Source: Sipunculus nudus
Lineage: Eukaryota; Annelida; Sipuncula; Golfingiida; Sipunculidae
Reading direction: 5' to 3'
Length of the DNA: 64,000 nucleotides
NCBI GenBank assembly: GCA_026874595.1
Contig: CM049317.1
Coordinates: 76,205,891 to 76,269,890, forward strand
The notes below the pieces were generated by a model. It made no database searches and was not told the origin of the DNA. It saw only the letters and a program-made list of their open reading frames with translations. How positions within the stretch are numbered: position 1 is the first letter of the stretch; the number at the start of each line of letters is the position of its first letter. Position numbers and translations under genes: made by a program. Of the stretch, positions 13,130 to 28,200 are shown piece after piece.

Positions 13130-13488
13130 ATGCCACGATCAACGTGTACTTGTTTACAACTTACAGTAATCACGGCACAGGAGCTGACTTGTTTATCAGC
13201 AAGAGTTCAAAGTTCCCGTGTACCCGTTAACCTTACCGTCTTCTATGGTACTGTGACTCCAAGTGGTAACAGATACACAGATTCATCTCCTGGGAAACCG
13301 GATACTCTTGGCAATGTATTCATGTTAACCAACACTGATTTAAACGTAACAGGCTTCTTAGAAGACTACGAGGTCCCAGCTTACTTGAAATAAATTGGTG
13401 TTTTTGGGTGAGGAAGGCGCTCTGTATCACTGCGATAACAACACCACGTGCTCCTGGTGGGTATAGAGTCATACAAATCTAACGACAG
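13130..13488 (+). pseudogene. Exon-like coding relic of unknown family
   Basis: An 87-residue open frame at 13130-13393 has ordinary protein composition, unlike its surroundings. It includes the phrases GNVFMLTNTDLNVTGFLEDY and EVPAYLK. After the stop, a one-base shift gives a continuation containing EEGALYHCDNNTTCSWW, which then meets a second stop before an AACGACAG|GTAAGG donor-like site at 13488/13489. Acceptor-like TTACAG (13161-13166) and GGCACAG (to 13180) precede it. It therefore looks like a former internal exon of an extracellular protein (Cys, Trp and N-x-T content), broken by a frameshift and a stop. I do not recognise the family. A sequencing indel could mimic the shift. Confidence 0.45.
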
Positions 13489-13631
13489 GTAAGGAATATT
13501 ATATAAATATATAAAGGATATATAAAATTGAAATATCATATGAGTACATTTGGTTTTATCGTGATACTTATTACTGTTTTCATCATAAACTATTTGTCTC
13601 TGTCTTTTACCTGTTCCATTTTAAATAATAT

Positions 13632-13663
<32 letters not shown>

Positions 13664-13801
13664 TAATAAATAAATAATAATGAAAACAATAATAATATAA
13701 AACTTAATAAAATGAAAACTTATGGAAGAATTTGTTAGTAGCAAAAATTATTATGATAACGATGATACTACTACTGTTACTGGACAGAGCGACCTTTCGG
13801 T

Positions 13802-13809
13802 ATAATTTT
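13802..13809. repeat. Left target-site duplication, ATAATTTT
   Basis: The 8-mer ATAATTTT lies immediately before CAGACATGGGG at 13810. It is repeated exactly at 41462-41469, just after the matching inverted end. Confidence 0.88.
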
Positions 13810-14098
13810 CAGACATGGGGTTATCTTAATCAGTAATCGTAATCAATTACAATCGATTACATTTTTAAGTAATCACAATCGTAATCGATTAAATTTATTT
13901 TTAAGGCAAAGTAATTGTTGCAAATCTAGGTTTGTATGAGCATTCTGAGATAAAATAGGAGAGGAATAAATAAAATCAGCATTTTAAATTTAATTTCTAT
14001 CATATTAAGTATGATTCTCATCATTTTATTAAAGACCATAGTAAAGAGCTCACTAAAATAGCTCTTGACAATTAACTTGTGTAACTGGTACTGAAAAA
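13810..14098. other. Left arm of the hAT-like element
   Basis: After the 12-bp tip comes a cluster of alternating 'gtaatc', 'aatcgatt' and 'caattac' words (13830-13895) able to form many small palindromes. AT-rich sequence follows up to the first 71-bp monomer. A 75-residue minus-strand frame (14153-13926) is hydrophobic and low in complexity, begins inside the satellite, and is unlikely to be real. Confidence 0.75.
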
Positions 14099-17000
14099 AT
14101 GAGCAGTTATTGTAAGCCAGGAAATATTCACCTACCAGTAACCTCCTGAGCAAATTACTTCATTAGTATATGAGCAGTTATTGTAAGCCAGGAAATATTC
14201 ACCTACCAGTAACCTCCTGAGCAAATTACTTCATTAGTATATGAGCAGTTATTGTAAGCCAGAAAAGATTCACCTACCAGTAACCTCCTGAGCAAATTAC
14301 TTCATTAGTATATGAGCAGTTATTGTAAGCCAGAAAAGATTCACCTACCAGTTACCTCCTGAGCAAATTACTTCATTAGTATATGAGCAGTTATTGTAAG
14401 CCAGAAAAGATTCACCTACCAGTAACCTCCTGAGCAAATTACTTCATTAGTATATGAGCAGTTATTGTAAGCCAGGAAATATTCACCTACCAGTAAACTC
14501 CTGAGCAAATTACTTCATTAGTATATGAGCAGTTATTGTAAGCCAGAAAAGATTCACCTACCAGTAACCTCCTGAGCAAATTACTTCATTAGTATATGAG
14601 CAGTTATTGTAAGCCAGAAAAGATTCACCTACCAGTAACCTCCTGAGCAAATTACTTCGTTAGTATATGAGCAGTTATTGTAAGCCAGGAAAGATTCACC
14701 TACCAGTAACCTCCTGAGCAAATTACTTCATTAGTATATGAGCAGTTATTGTAAGCCAGGAAATATTCACCTACCAGTAAACTCCTGAGCAAATTACTTC
14801 ATTAGTACATGAGCAGTTATTGTAAGCCAGAAAAGATTCACCTACCAGTAACCTCCTGAGCAAATTACTTCATTTGTACATGAGCAGTTATTGTAAGCCA
14901 GGAAATATTCACCTACCAGTAACCTCCTGAGCAAATTACTTCATTAGTATATGAGCAGTTATTGTAAGCCAGGAAATATTCAATTACCAGTAAACTACTG
15001 AGCAAATTATTTCGTTAGTATATGAGCAGTTATTGTAAGCCAGGAAAGATTCACCTACCAGTAACCTCCTGAGCAAATTACTTCATTAGTATATGAGCAG
15101 TTATTGTAAGCCAGGAAATATTCACCTACCAGTAACCTCCTGAGCAAATTACTTCATCAGTATATGAGCAGTTATTGTAAGCCAGGAAATATTCACCTAC
15201 CAGTAACCTCCTGAGCAAATTACTTCATTAGTATATGAGCAGTTATTGTAAGCCAGGAAATATTCAATTACCAGTAACCTCCTGAGCAAATTACTTCATT
15301 AGTATATGAGCAGTTATTGTAAGCCAGGAAAGATTCACCTACCAGTAACCTCCTGAGCAAATTACTTCATTAGTATATGAGCAGTTATTGTAAGCCAGGA
15401 AATATTCACCTACCAGTAACCTCCTGAGCAAATTACTTCATTTGTACATGAGCAGTTATTGTAAGCCAGGAAAAATTCACCTACCAGTAACCTCCTGAGC
15501 AAATTACTTCATTAGTATATGAGCAGTTATTGTAAGCCAGGAAAAATTCACCTACCAGTAACCTCCTGAGCAAATTACTTCATTAGTATATGAGCAGTTA
15601 TTGTAAGCCAGAAAAGATTCACCTACCAGTAACGTCCTGAGCAAATTACTTCATTAGTATATGAGCGTTATTGTAAGCCAGGAAATATTCACCTACCAGT
15701 AACCTCCTGAGCAAATTACTTCATTAGTATATGAGCAGTTATTGTAAGCCAGGAAATATTCACCTACCAGTAACCTCCTGAGCAAATTACTTCATTAGTA
15801 TATGAGCAGTTATTGTAAGCCAGGAAATATTCACTTACCAGTAACTTCCTGAGCAAATTACTTCATTAGTATATGAGCAGTTATTGTAAGCCAGGAAATA
15901 TTCACCTACCAGTAACCTCCTGAGCAAATTACTTCATTAGTAAATGAGCAGTTATTGTAAGCCAGGAAATATTCACCTACCAGTAACCTCCTGAGCAAAT
16001 TACTTCATTAGTATATGAGCAGTTATTGTAAGCCAGGAAATATTCACCTACCAGTAACCTCCTGAGCAAATTACTTCATTAGTATATGAGCAGTTATTGT
16101 AAGCCAGGAAATATTCACCTACCAGTAACCTCCTGAGCAAATTACTTCATTAGTATATGAGCAGTTTTTGTAAGCCAGGAAATATTCACCTACCAGTAAC
16201 CTCCTGAGCAAATTACTTCATTAGTATATGAGCATTTATTGTAAGCCAGGAAATATTCACCTACCAGTAACTCCCTGAGCAAATTACTTCATTAGTATAT
16301 GAGCAGTTATTGTAAGCCAGGAAATATTCACCTACCAGTAACCTCCTGAGCAAATTACTTCATTAGTACATGAGCAGTTATTGTAAGCCAGGAAATATTC
16401 ACCTACCAGTAACTTCCTGAGCAAATTACTTCATTAGTACATGAGCAGTTATTGTAAGCCAGGAAATATTCACCTACCAGTAACCAGTATATGAGCAGTT
16501 ATTGTAAGCCAGGAAAGATTCACCTACCAGTAACCTCCTGAGCAAATTACTTCATTAGTATATGAGCAGTTATTGTAAGCCAGGAAATATTCACCTACCA
16601 GTAACCTCCTGAGCAAATTACTTCATTAGTATATGAGCAGTTTTTGTAAGCCAGGAAATATTCACCTACCAGTAACCTCCTGAGCAAATTACTTCATTAG
16701 TATATGAGCAGTTATTGTAAGCCAGGAAATATTCACCTACCAGTCACTTCCTGAGCAAATTACTTCATTAGTATATGAGCAGTTATTGTAAGCCAGAAAA
16801 GATTCACCTACCAGTAACGTCCTGAGCAAATTACTTCATTAGTATATGAGCGTTATTGTAAGCCAGGAAATATTCACCTACCAGTAACCTCCTGAGCAAA
16901 TTACTTCATTAGTATATGAGCAGTTATTGTAAGCCAGGAAATATTCACCTACCAGTAACCTCCTGAGCAAATTACTTCATTAGTATATGAGCAGTTATTG

Positions 17001-17274
17001 TAAGCCAGGAAATATTCACCTACCAGTAACTTCCTGAGCAAATTACTTCATTAGTATATGAGCAGTTATTGTAAGCCAGGAAATATTCACCTACCAGTAA
17101 CCTCCTGAGCAAATTACTTCATTAGTATATGAGCAGTTATTGTAAGCCAGGAAATATTCACCTACCAGTAACCTCCTGAGCAAATTACTTCATAAGTATA
17201 TGAGCAGTTATTGTAAGCCAGGAAATATTCACCTACCAGTAACCTCCTGAGCAAATTACTTCATTAGTATATGA

Positions 17275-20200
17275 GCAGTTATTGTAAGCCAGGAAATATT
17301 CACCTACCAGTAACCTCCTGAGCAAATTACTTCATTAGTATATGAGCAGTTATTGTAAGCCAGGAAATATTCACCTACCAGTAACCTCCTGAGCAAATTA
17401 CTTCATTAGTATATGAGCAGTTTTTGTAAGCCAGGAAATATTCACCTACCAGTAACCTCCTGAGCAAATTACTTCATTAGTATATGAGCATTTATTGTAA
17501 GCCAGGAAATATTCACCTACCAGTAACTCCCTGAGCAAATTACTTCATTAGTATATGAGCAGTTATTGTAAGCCAGGAAATATTCACCTACCAGTAACCT
17601 CCTGAGCAAATTACTTCATTAGTACATGAGCAGTTATTGTAAGCCAGGAAATATTCACCTACCAGTAACTTCCTGAGCAAATTACTTCATTAGTACATGA
17701 GCAGTTATTGTAAGCCAGGAAATATTCACCTACCAGTAACCAGTATATGAGCAGTTATTGTAAGCCAGGAAAGATTCACCTACCAGTAACCTCCTGAGCA
17801 AATTACTTCATTAGTATATGAGCAGTTATTGTAAGCCAGGAAATATTCACCTACCAGTAACCTCCTGAGCAAATTACTTCATTAGTATAGGAGCAGTTTT
17901 TGGAAGCCAGGAAATATTCACCTACCAGTAACCTCCTGAGCAAATTACTTCATTAGTATATGAGCAGTTATTGTAAGCCAGGAAATATTCACCTACCAGT
18001 CACTTCCTGAGCAAATTACTTCATTAGTATATGAGCAGTTATTGTAAGCCAGAAAAGATTCACCTACCAGTAACGTCCTGAGCAAATTACTTCATTAGTA
18101 TATGAGCGTTATTGTAAGCCAGGAAATATTCACCTACCAGTAACCTCCTGAGCAAATTACTTCATTAGTATATGAGCAGTTATTGTAAGCCAGGAAATAT
18201 TCACCTACCAGTAACCTCCTGAGCAAATTACTTCATTAGTATATGAGCAGTTATTGAAAGCCAGGAAATATTCACCTACCAGTAACTTCCTGAGCAAATT
18301 ACTTCATTAGTATATGAGCAGTTATTGTAAGCCAGGAAATATTCACCTACCAGTAACCTCCTGAGCAAATTACTTCATTAGTATATGAGCAGTTATTGTA
18401 AGCCAGGAAATATTCACCTACCAGTAACCTCCTGAGCAAATTACTTCATTAGTATATGAGCAGTTATTGTAAGCCAGAAAAGAATCACCTCCCAGTAACC
18501 TCCTGAGCAAATTACTTCATTAGTATATGAGCAGTTATTGTAAGCCAGGAAAGATTCACCTACCAGTAACCTCCTGAGCAAATTACTTCATTAGTATATG
18601 AGCAGTTATTGTAAGCCAGGAAAGATTCACCTCCCAGTAACCTCCTGAGCAAATTACTTCATTAGTATATGAGCAGTTATTGTAAGCCAGAAAAGATTCA
18701 CCTCCCAGTAACCTCCTGAGCAAATTACTTCATTAGTATATGAGCAGTTATTGTAAGCCAGGAAAGATTCACCTCCCAGTAACCTCCTGAGCAAATTACT
18801 TCATTAGTATATGAGCAGTTATTGTAAGCCAGGAAAGGTTCACCTACCAGTAACCTCCAGAGCAAATTACTTCATTAGTATATGAGCAGTTATTGTAAGC
18901 CAGGAAAGATTCACCTACCAGTAACCTCCAGAGCAAATTACTTCATTAGTATATGAGCAGTTATTGTAAGCTAGGAAAGATTCACCTACCAGTAACCTCC
19001 TGAGCAAATTACTTCATTAGTATATGAGCAGTTATTGTAAGCCAGGAAAGATTCACCTACCAGTAACCTCCTGAGCAAATTACTTCATTAGTATATGAGC
19101 AGTTATTGTAAGCCAGGAAAGATTCACCTACCAGTAACCTCCTGAGCAAATTACTTCATTAGTATATGAGCAGTTATTGTAAGCCAGGAAAGATTCACCT
19201 CCCAGTAACCTCCTGAGCAAATTACTTCATTAGTATATGAGCAGTTATTGTAAGCCAGGAAAGATTCACCTCCCAGTAACCTCCTGAGCAAATTACTTCA
19301 TTAGTATATGAGCAGTTATTGTAAGCCAGGAAAGATTCACCTCCCAGTAACCTCCTGAGCAAATTACTTCATTAGTATATGAGCAGTTATTGTAAGCCAG
19401 GAAATATTCACCTACCAGTAACCTCCTGAGCAAATTACTTCATTAGTATATGAGCAGTTATTGTAAGCCAGGAAATATTCACCTACCAGTAACCTCCTGA
19501 GCAAATTACTTCATTAGTATATGAGCAGTTTTTGTAAGCCAGGAAATATTCACCTACCAGTAACCTCCTGAGCAAATTACTTCATTAGTATATGAGCATT
19601 TATTGTAAGCCAGGAAATATTCACCTACCAGTAACTCCCTGAGCAAATTACTTCATTAGTATATGAGCAGTTATTGTAAGCCAGGAAATATTCACCTACC
19701 AGTAACCTCCTGAGCAAATTACTTCATTAGTACATGAGCAGTTATTGTAAGCCAGGAAATATTCACCTACCAGTAACTTCCTGAGCAAATTACTTCATTA
19801 GTACATGAGCAGTTATTGTAAGCCAGGAAATATTCACCTACCAGTAACCAGTATATGAGCAGTTATTGTAAGCCAGGAAAGATTCACCTACCAGTAACCT
19901 CCTGAGCAAATTACTTCATTAGTATATGAGCAGTTATTGTAAGCCAGGAAATATTCACCTACCAGTAATCTCCTGAGCAAATTACTTCATTAGTATAGGA
20001 GCAGTTTTTGGAAGCCAGGAAATATTCACCTACCAGTAACCTCCTGAGCAAATTACTTCATTAGTATATGAGCAGTTATTGTAAGCCAGGAAATATTCAC
20101 CTACCAGTCACTTCCTGAGCAAATTACTTCATTAGTATATGAGCAGTTATTGTAAGCCAGAAAAGATTCACCTACCAGTAACGTCCTGAGCAAATTACTT

Positions 20201-21490
20201 CATTAGTATATGAGCGTTATTGTAAGCCAGGAAATATTCACCTACCAGTAACCTCCTGAGCAAATTACTTCATTAGTATATGAGCAGTTATTGTAAGCCA
20301 GGAAATATTCACCTACCAGTAACCTCCTGAGCAAATTACTTCATTAGTATATGAGCAGTTATTGAAAGCCAGGAAATATTCACCTACCAGTAACTTCCTG
20401 AGCAAATTACTTCATTAGTATATGAGCAGTTATTGTAAGCCAGGAAATATTCACCTACCAGTAACCTCCTGAGCAAATTACTTCATTAGTATATGAGCAG
20501 TTATTGTAAGCCAGGAAATATTCACCTACCAGTAACCTCCTGAGCAAATTACTTCATTAGTATATGAGCAGTTATTGTAAGCCAGAAAAGAATCACCTCC
20601 CAGTAACCTCCTGAGCAAATTACTTCATTAGTATATGAGCAGTTATTGTAAGCCAGGAAAGATTCACCTACCAGTAACCTCCTGAGCAAATTACTTCATT
20701 AGTATATGAGCAGTTATTGTAAGCCAGGAAAGATTCACCTCCCAGTAACCTCCTGAGCAAATTACTTCATTAGTATATGAGCAGTTATTGTAAGCCAGAA
20801 AAGATTCACCTCCCAGTAACCTCCTGAGCAAATTACTTCATTAGTATATGAGCAGTTATTGTAAGCCAGGAAAGATTCACCTCCCAGTAACCTCCTGAGC
20901 AAATTACTTCATTAGTATATGAGCAGTTATTGTAAGCCAGGAAAGGTTCACCTACCAGTAACCTCCAGAGCAAATTACTTCATTAGTATATGAGCAGTTA
21001 TTGTAAGCCAGGAAAGATTCACCTACCAGTAACCTCCAGAGCAAATTACTTCATTAGTATATGAGCAGTTATTGTAAGCTAGGAAAGATTCACCTACCAG
21101 TAACCTCCTGAGCAAATTACTTCATTAGTATATGAGCAGTTATTGTAAGCCAGGAAAGATTCACCTACCAGTAACCTCCTGAGCAAATTACTTCATTAGT
21201 ATATGAGCAGTTATTGTAAGCCAGGAAAGATTCACCTACCAGTAACCTCCTGAGCAAATTACTTCATTAGTATATGAGCAGTTATTGTAAGCCAGGAAAG
21301 ATTCACCTCCCAGTAACCTCCTGAGCAAATTACTTCATTAGTATATGAGCAGTTATTGTAAGCCAGGAAAGATTCACCTCCCAGTAACCTCCTGAGCAAA
21401 TTACTTCATTAGTATATGAGCAGTTATTGTAAGCCAGGAAAGATTCACCTCCCAGTAACCTCCTGAGCAAATTACTTCATTAGTATATGA
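17275..21490 (+). repeat. 2,108-bp tandem higher-order duplication within the satellite
   Basis: Several rare variants recur exactly 2,108 bp apart. They are the 50-bp monomer (17737 and 19845), the 70-bp 'gagcgtta' monomer (18104 and 20212), 'ttattgaaagcc' (about 18256 and 20364) and 'tataggagcagtttttggaag' (about 17887 and 19995). The spacing equals 28 full monomers plus one 50-bp and one 70-bp monomer. Matching stops near 21490, where the right copy switches to the 'aaagatt' type while the left shows 'aaatatt'. Outer limits are approximate. Confidence 0.85.
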
Positions 21491-22399
21491 GCAGTTATTG
21501 TAAGCCAGGAAAGATTCACCTACCAGTAACCTCCTGAGCAAATTACTTCATTAGTATATGAGCAGTTATTGTAAGCCAGGAAAGATTCACCTACCAGTAA
21601 CCTCCTGAGCAAATTACTTCATTAGTATATGAGCAGTTATTGTAAGCCAGGAAAGATTCACCTACCAGTAACCTCCTGAGCAAATTACTTCATTAGTATA
21701 TGAGCAGTTATTGTGAGCCAGGAAAGATTCACCTACCAGTAACCTCCTGAGCAAATTACTTCATTAGTATATGAGCAGTTATTGTAAGCCAGGAAAGATT
21801 CACCTACCAGTAACCTCCTGAGCAAATTACTTCATTAGTATATGATCATTTATTGTAAGCCAGGAAAGATTCACCTCCCAGTAACCTCCTGAGCAAATTA
21901 CTTCATTAGTATATGATCATTTATTGTAAGCCAGGAAAGATTCACCTCCCAGTAACCTCCTGAGCAAATTACTTCATTAGTATATGAGCAGTTATTGTAA
22001 GCCAGGAAAGATTCACCTACCAGTAACCTCCAGAGCAAATTACTTCATTAGTATATGAGCAGCTATTGTAAGCCAGGAAAGATTCACCTACCAGTAACCT
22101 CCAGAGCAAATTACTTCATTAGTATATGAGCCGTTATTGTAAGCCAGGAAAGATTCACCTACCAGTAACCTCCAGAGCAAATTACTTCATTAGTATATGA
22201 GCCGATATTGTAAGCCAGGAAAGATTCACCAACCAGTAACCTCCTGAGCAAATTACTTCATTAGTATATGAGCAGTTATTGTAAGCCAGGAAAGGTTCAC
22301 CTACCAGTAACCTCCTGAGCAAATTACTTCATTAGTATATGAGCAGTTTTTGTAAGCCAGGAAAGATTCACCTACCAGTAACCTCCTGAGCAAATTACT

Positions 22400-25300
22400 T
22401 CAATAGTATATGAGCCGTTATTGTAAGCCAGGAAATATTCACCTACCAGTAACCTCCTGAGCAAATTACTTCATTAGTATATGAGCAGTTATTGTAAGCC
22501 AGGAAAGATTCACCTACCAGTAACCTCCTGAGCAAATTACTTCATTAGTATATGAGCAGTTATTGTAAGCCAGGAAAGATTCACCTACCAGTAACCTCCT
22601 GAGCAAATTACTTCATTAGTATATGAGCAGTTATTGAAGCCAGGAAAGATTCACCTACCAGTAACCTCCTGAGCAAATTACTTCATTAGTATATGAGCAG
22701 TTATTGTAAGCCAGGAAAGATTCACCTACCAGTAACCTCCTGAGCAAATTACTTCATTAGTATATGAGCAGTTATTGTAAGCCAGGAAAGATTCACCTAC
22801 CAGTAACCTCCTGAGCAAATTACTTCATTAGTATATGAGCAGTTATTGTAAGCCAGGAAAGATTCACCTACCAGTAACCCCCTGAGCAAATTACTTCATT
22901 AGTATATGAGCAGTTATTGTAAGCCAGGAAAGATTCACCTACCAGTAACCTCCTGAGCAAATTACTTCATTAGTATATGAGCAGTTATTGTAAGCCAGGA
23001 AAGATTCACCTACCAGTAACCTCCTGAGCAAATTACTTCATTAGTATATGAGCAGTTATTGTAAGCCAGGAAATATTCACCTACCAGTAACCTCCTGAGC
23101 AAATTACTTCATTAGTATATGAGCAGTTATTGTAAGCCAGAAAAGAATCACCTCCCAGTAACCTCCTGAGCAAATTACTTCATTAGTATATGAGCAGTTA
23201 TTGTAAGCCAGGAAAGATTCACCTACCAGTAACCTCCTGAGCAAATTACTTCATTAGTATATGAGCAGTTATTGTAAGCCAGGAAAGATTCACCTACCAG
23301 TAACCTCCTGAGCAAATTACTTCATTAGCATATGAGCAGTTATTGTAAGCCAGGAAAGATTCACCTACCAGTAACCTCCTGAGCAAATTACTTCATTAGC
23401 ATATGAGCAGTTATTGTAAGCCAGGAAAGATTCACCTACCAGTAACCTCCTGAGCAAATTACTTCATCTGTATATGAGCAGTTATTGTAAGCCAGGAAAG
23501 ATTCACCTACCAGTAACCTCCTGAGCAAATTACTTCATAAGTATATGAGCAGTTATTGTAAGCCAGGAAATATTCACCTACCAGTAACCTCCTGAGCAAA
23601 TTACTTCATTAGTATATGAGCAGTTTTTGCAAGCCAGGAAATATTCACCTACCAGTAACCTCCTGAGCAAATTACTTCATTAGTATATGAGCAGTTATTG
23701 TAAGCCAGGAAATATTCACCTACCAGTAACCTCCTGAGCAAATTACTTCATTAGTATATGAGCAGTTATTGTAAGCCAGAAAAGAATCACCTCCCAGTAA
23801 CCTCCTGAGCAAATTACTTCATTAGTATATGAGCAGTTATTGTAAGCCAGGAAAGATTCACCTACCAGTAACCTCCTGAGCAAATTACTTCATTAGTATA
23901 TGAGCAGTTATTGTAAGCCAGGAAAGATTCACCTCCCAGTAACCTCCTGAGCTAATTACTTCATTAGTATATGAGCAGTTATTGTAAGCCAGAAAAGATT
24001 CACCTCCCAGTAACCTCCTGAGCAAATTACTTCATTAGTATATGAGCAGTTATTGTAAGCCAGGAAAGATTCACCTCCGAGTAACCTCCTGAGCAAATTA
24101 CTTCATTAGTATATGAGCAGTTATTGTAAGCCAGGAAAGGTTCACCTACCAGTAACCTCCAGAGCAAATTACTTCATTAGTATATGAGCAGTTATTGTAA
24201 GCCAGGAAAGATTCACCTACCAGTAACCTCCAGAGCAAATTACTTCATTAGTATATGAGCAGTTATTGTAAGCTAGGAAAGATTCACCTACCAGTAACCT
24301 CCTGAGCAAATTACTTCATTAGTATATGAGCAGTTATTGTAAGCCAGGAAAGATTCACCTACCAGTAACCACCTGAGCAAATTACTTCATTAGTATATGA
24401 GCAGTTATTGTAAGCCAGGAAAGATTCACCTCCCAGTAACCTCCTGAGCAAATTACTTCATTAGTATATGAGCAGTTATTGTAAGTCAGAAAAGATTCAC
24501 CTCCCAGTAACCTCCTGAGCAAATTACTTCATTAGTATATGAGCAGTTATTGTAAGCCAGGAAAGATTCACCTCCCAGTAACCTCCTGAGCAAATTACTT
24601 CATTAGTATATGAGCAGTTATTGTAAGCCAGGAAAGATTCACCTACCAGTAACCTCCTGAGCAAATTACTTCATTAGTATATGAGCAGTTATTGTAAGCC
24701 AGGAAAGATTCACCTACCAGTAACCTCCTGAGCAAATTACTTCATTAGTATATGAGCAGTTATTGTAAGCCAGGAAAGATTCACCTACCAGTAACCTCCT
24801 GAGCAAATTACTTCATTAGTATATGAGCAGTTATTGTAAGCCAGGAAAGATTCACCTACCAGTAACCTCCTGAGCAAATTACTTCATTAGTATATGAGCA
24901 GTTATTGTAAGCCAGGAAAGATTCACCTACCAGTAACCTCCTGAGCAAATTACTTCATTAGTATATGAGCAGTTATTGTAAGCCAGGAAAGATTCACCTA
25001 CCAGTAACCTCCTGAGCAAATTACTTCATTAGTATATGAGCAGTTATTGTAAGCCAGGAAAGATTCACCTACCAGTAACCTCCTGAGCAAATTACTTCAT
25101 TAGTATATGATCAGTTATTGTAAGCCAGGAAAGATTCACCTACCAGTAACCTCCTGAGCAAATTACTTCATTAGTATATGATCAGTTATTGTAAGCCAGG
25201 AAAGATTCACCTCCCAGTAACCTCCTGAGCAAATTACTTCATTAGTATATGAGCAGTTATTGTAAGCCAGGAAAGATTCACCTCCCAGTAACCTCCTGAG

Positions 25301-28200
25301 CAAATTACTTCATTAGTATATGAGCAGTTATTGTAAGCCAGGAAATATTCACCTACCAGTAACCTCCAGAGCAAATTACTTCATTAGTATATGAGCAGTT
25401 ATTGTAAGCCAGGAAAGATTCACCTACCAGTAACCTCCAGAGCAAATTACTTCATTAGTATATGAGCCGTTATTGTAAGCCAGGAAAGATTCACCTACCA
25501 GTAACCTCCAGAGCAAATTACTTCATTAGTATATGAGCCGTTATTGTAAGCCAGGAAAGATTCACCAACCAGTAACCTCCTGAGCAAATTACTTCATTAG
25601 TATATGAGCAGTTATTGTAAGCCAGGAAAGGTTCACCTACCAGTAACCTCCTGAGCAAATTACTTCATTAGTATATGAGCAGTTATTGTAAGCCAGGAAA
25701 GATTCACCTACCAGTAACCTCCTGAGCAAATTACTTCATTAGTATATGAGCAGTTATTGTAAGCCAGGAAATATTCACCTACCAGTAACCTCCTGAGCAA
25801 ATTACTTCATTAGTATATGAGCAGTTATTGTAAGCCAGGAAAGATTCACCTACCAGTAACCTCCAGAGCAAATTACTTCATTAGTATATGAGCCGTTATT
25901 GTAAGCCAGGAAAGATTCACCTACCAGTAACCTCCAGAGCAAATTACTTCATTAGTATATGAGCAGTTATTGTAAGCCAGGAAAGATTCACCAACCAGTA
26001 ACCTCCTGAGCAAATTACTTCATTAGTATATGAGCAGTTATTGTAAGCCAGGAAAGGTTCACCTACCAGTAACCTCCTGAGCAAATTACTTCATTAGTAT
26101 ATGAGCAGTTTTTGTAAGCCAGGAAAGATTCACCTACCAGTAACCTCCTGAGCAAATTACTTCAATAGTATATGAGCCGTTATTGTAAGCCAGGAAATAT
26201 TCACCTACCAGTAACCTCCTGAGCAAATTACTTCATTAGTATATGAGCAGTTATTGTAAGCCAGGAAAGATTCACCTACCAGTAACCTCCTGAGCAAATT
26301 ACTTCATTAGTATATGAGCAGTTATTGTAAGCCAGGAAAGATTCACCTACCAGTAACCTCCTGAGCAAATTACTTCATTAGTATATGAGCAGTTATTGAA
26401 GCCAGGAAAGATTCACCTACCAGTAACCTCCTGAGCAAATTACTTCATTAGTATATGAGCAGTTATTGTAAGCCAGGAAAGATTCACCTACCAGTAACCT
26501 CCTGAGCAAATTACTTCATTAGTATATGAGCAGTTATTGTAAGCCAGGAAAGATTCACCTACCAGTAACCTCCTGAGCAAATTACTTCATTAGTATATGA
26601 GCAGTTATTGTAAGCCAGGAAAGATTCACCTACCAGTAACCCCCTGAGCAAATTACTTCATTAGTATATGAGTAGTTATTGTAAGCCAGGAAAGATTCAC
26701 CTACCAGTAACCTCCTGAGCAAATTACTTCATTAGTATATGAGCAGTTATTGTAAGCCAGGAAAGATTCACCTACCAGTAACCTCCTGAGCAAATTACTT
26801 CATTAGTATATGAGCAGTTATTGTAAGCCAGGAAAGATTCACCTACCAGTAACCTCCTGAGCAAATTACTTCATTAGTATATGAGCAGTTATTGTAAGCT
26901 AGGAAAGATTCACCTACCAGTAACCACCTGAGCAAATTACTTCATTAGTATATGAGCAGTTATTGTAAGCCAGGAAAGATTCACCTACCAGTAACCACCT
27001 GAGCAAATTACTTCATTAGTATATGAGCAGTTATTGTAAGCCAGGAAAGATTCACCTCCCAGTAACCTCCTGAGCAAATTACTTCATTAGTATATGAGCA
27101 GTTATTGTAAGTCAGAAAAGATTCACCTCCCAGTAACCTCCTGAGCAAATTACTTCATTAGTATATGAGCAGTTATTGTAAGCCAGGAAAGATTCACCTC
27201 CCAGTAACCTCCTGAGCAAATTACTTCATTAGTATATGAGCAGTTATTGTAAGCCAGGAAAGATTCACCTACCAGTAACCTCCTGAGCAAATTACTTCAT
27301 TAGTATATGAGCAGTTATTGTAAGCCAGGAAAGATTCACCTACCAGTAACCTCCTGAGCAAATTACTTCATTAGTATATGAGCAGTTATTGTAAGCCAGG
27401 AAAGATTCACCTACCAGTAACCTCCTGAGCAAATTACTTCATTAGTATATGAGCAGTTATTGTAAGCCAGGAAAGATTCACCTACCAGTAACCTCCTGAG
27501 CAAATTACTTCATTAGTATATGAGCAGTTATTGTAAGCCAGGAAAGATTCACCTACCAGTAACCTCCTGAGCAAATTACTTCATTAGTATATGAGCAGTT
27601 ATTGTAAGCCAGGAAAGATTCACCTACCAGTAACCTCCTGAGCAAATTACTTCATTAGTATATGAGCAGTTATTGTAAGCCAGGAAAGATTCACCTACCA
27701 GTAACCTCCTGAGCAAATTACTTCATTAGTATATGAGCAGTTATTGTAAGCCAGGAAAGATTCACCTCCCAGTAACCTCCTGAGCAAATTACTTCATTAG
27801 TATATGAGCAGTTATTGTAAGCCAGGAAAGATTCACCTCCCAGTAACCTCCTGAGCAAATTACTTCATTAGTATATGAGCAGTTATTGTAAGCCAGGAAA
27901 TATTCACCTACCAGTAACCTCCAGAGCAAATTACTTCATTAGTATATGAGCAGTTATTGTAAGCCAGGAAAGATTCACCTACCAGTAACCTCCAGAGCAA
28001 ATTACTTCATTAGTATATGAGCCGTTATTGTAAGCCAGGAAAGATTCACCTACCAGTAACCTCCAGAGCAAATTACTTCATTAGTATATGAGCCGTTATT
28101 GTAAGCCAGGAAAGATTCACCAACCAGTAACCTCCTGAGCAAATTACTTCATTAGTATATGAGCAGTTATTGTAAGCCAGGAAAGGTTCACCTACCAGTA
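22400..28200 (+). repeat. Overlapping 3,762-bp and 2,626-bp duplications within the satellite
   Basis: Variant 'caatagtatatgagccg' at 22401 and 26163, and 'attgaagcc' at 22633 and 26395, are both 3,762 bp apart (52 monomers of 71 plus one of 70). Variant 'gtaagtcagaaaag' at 24481 and 27107 is 2,626 bp apart (36 of 71 plus one of 70). The second step overlaps the first, which implies successive unequal exchanges. Confidence 0.75.
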
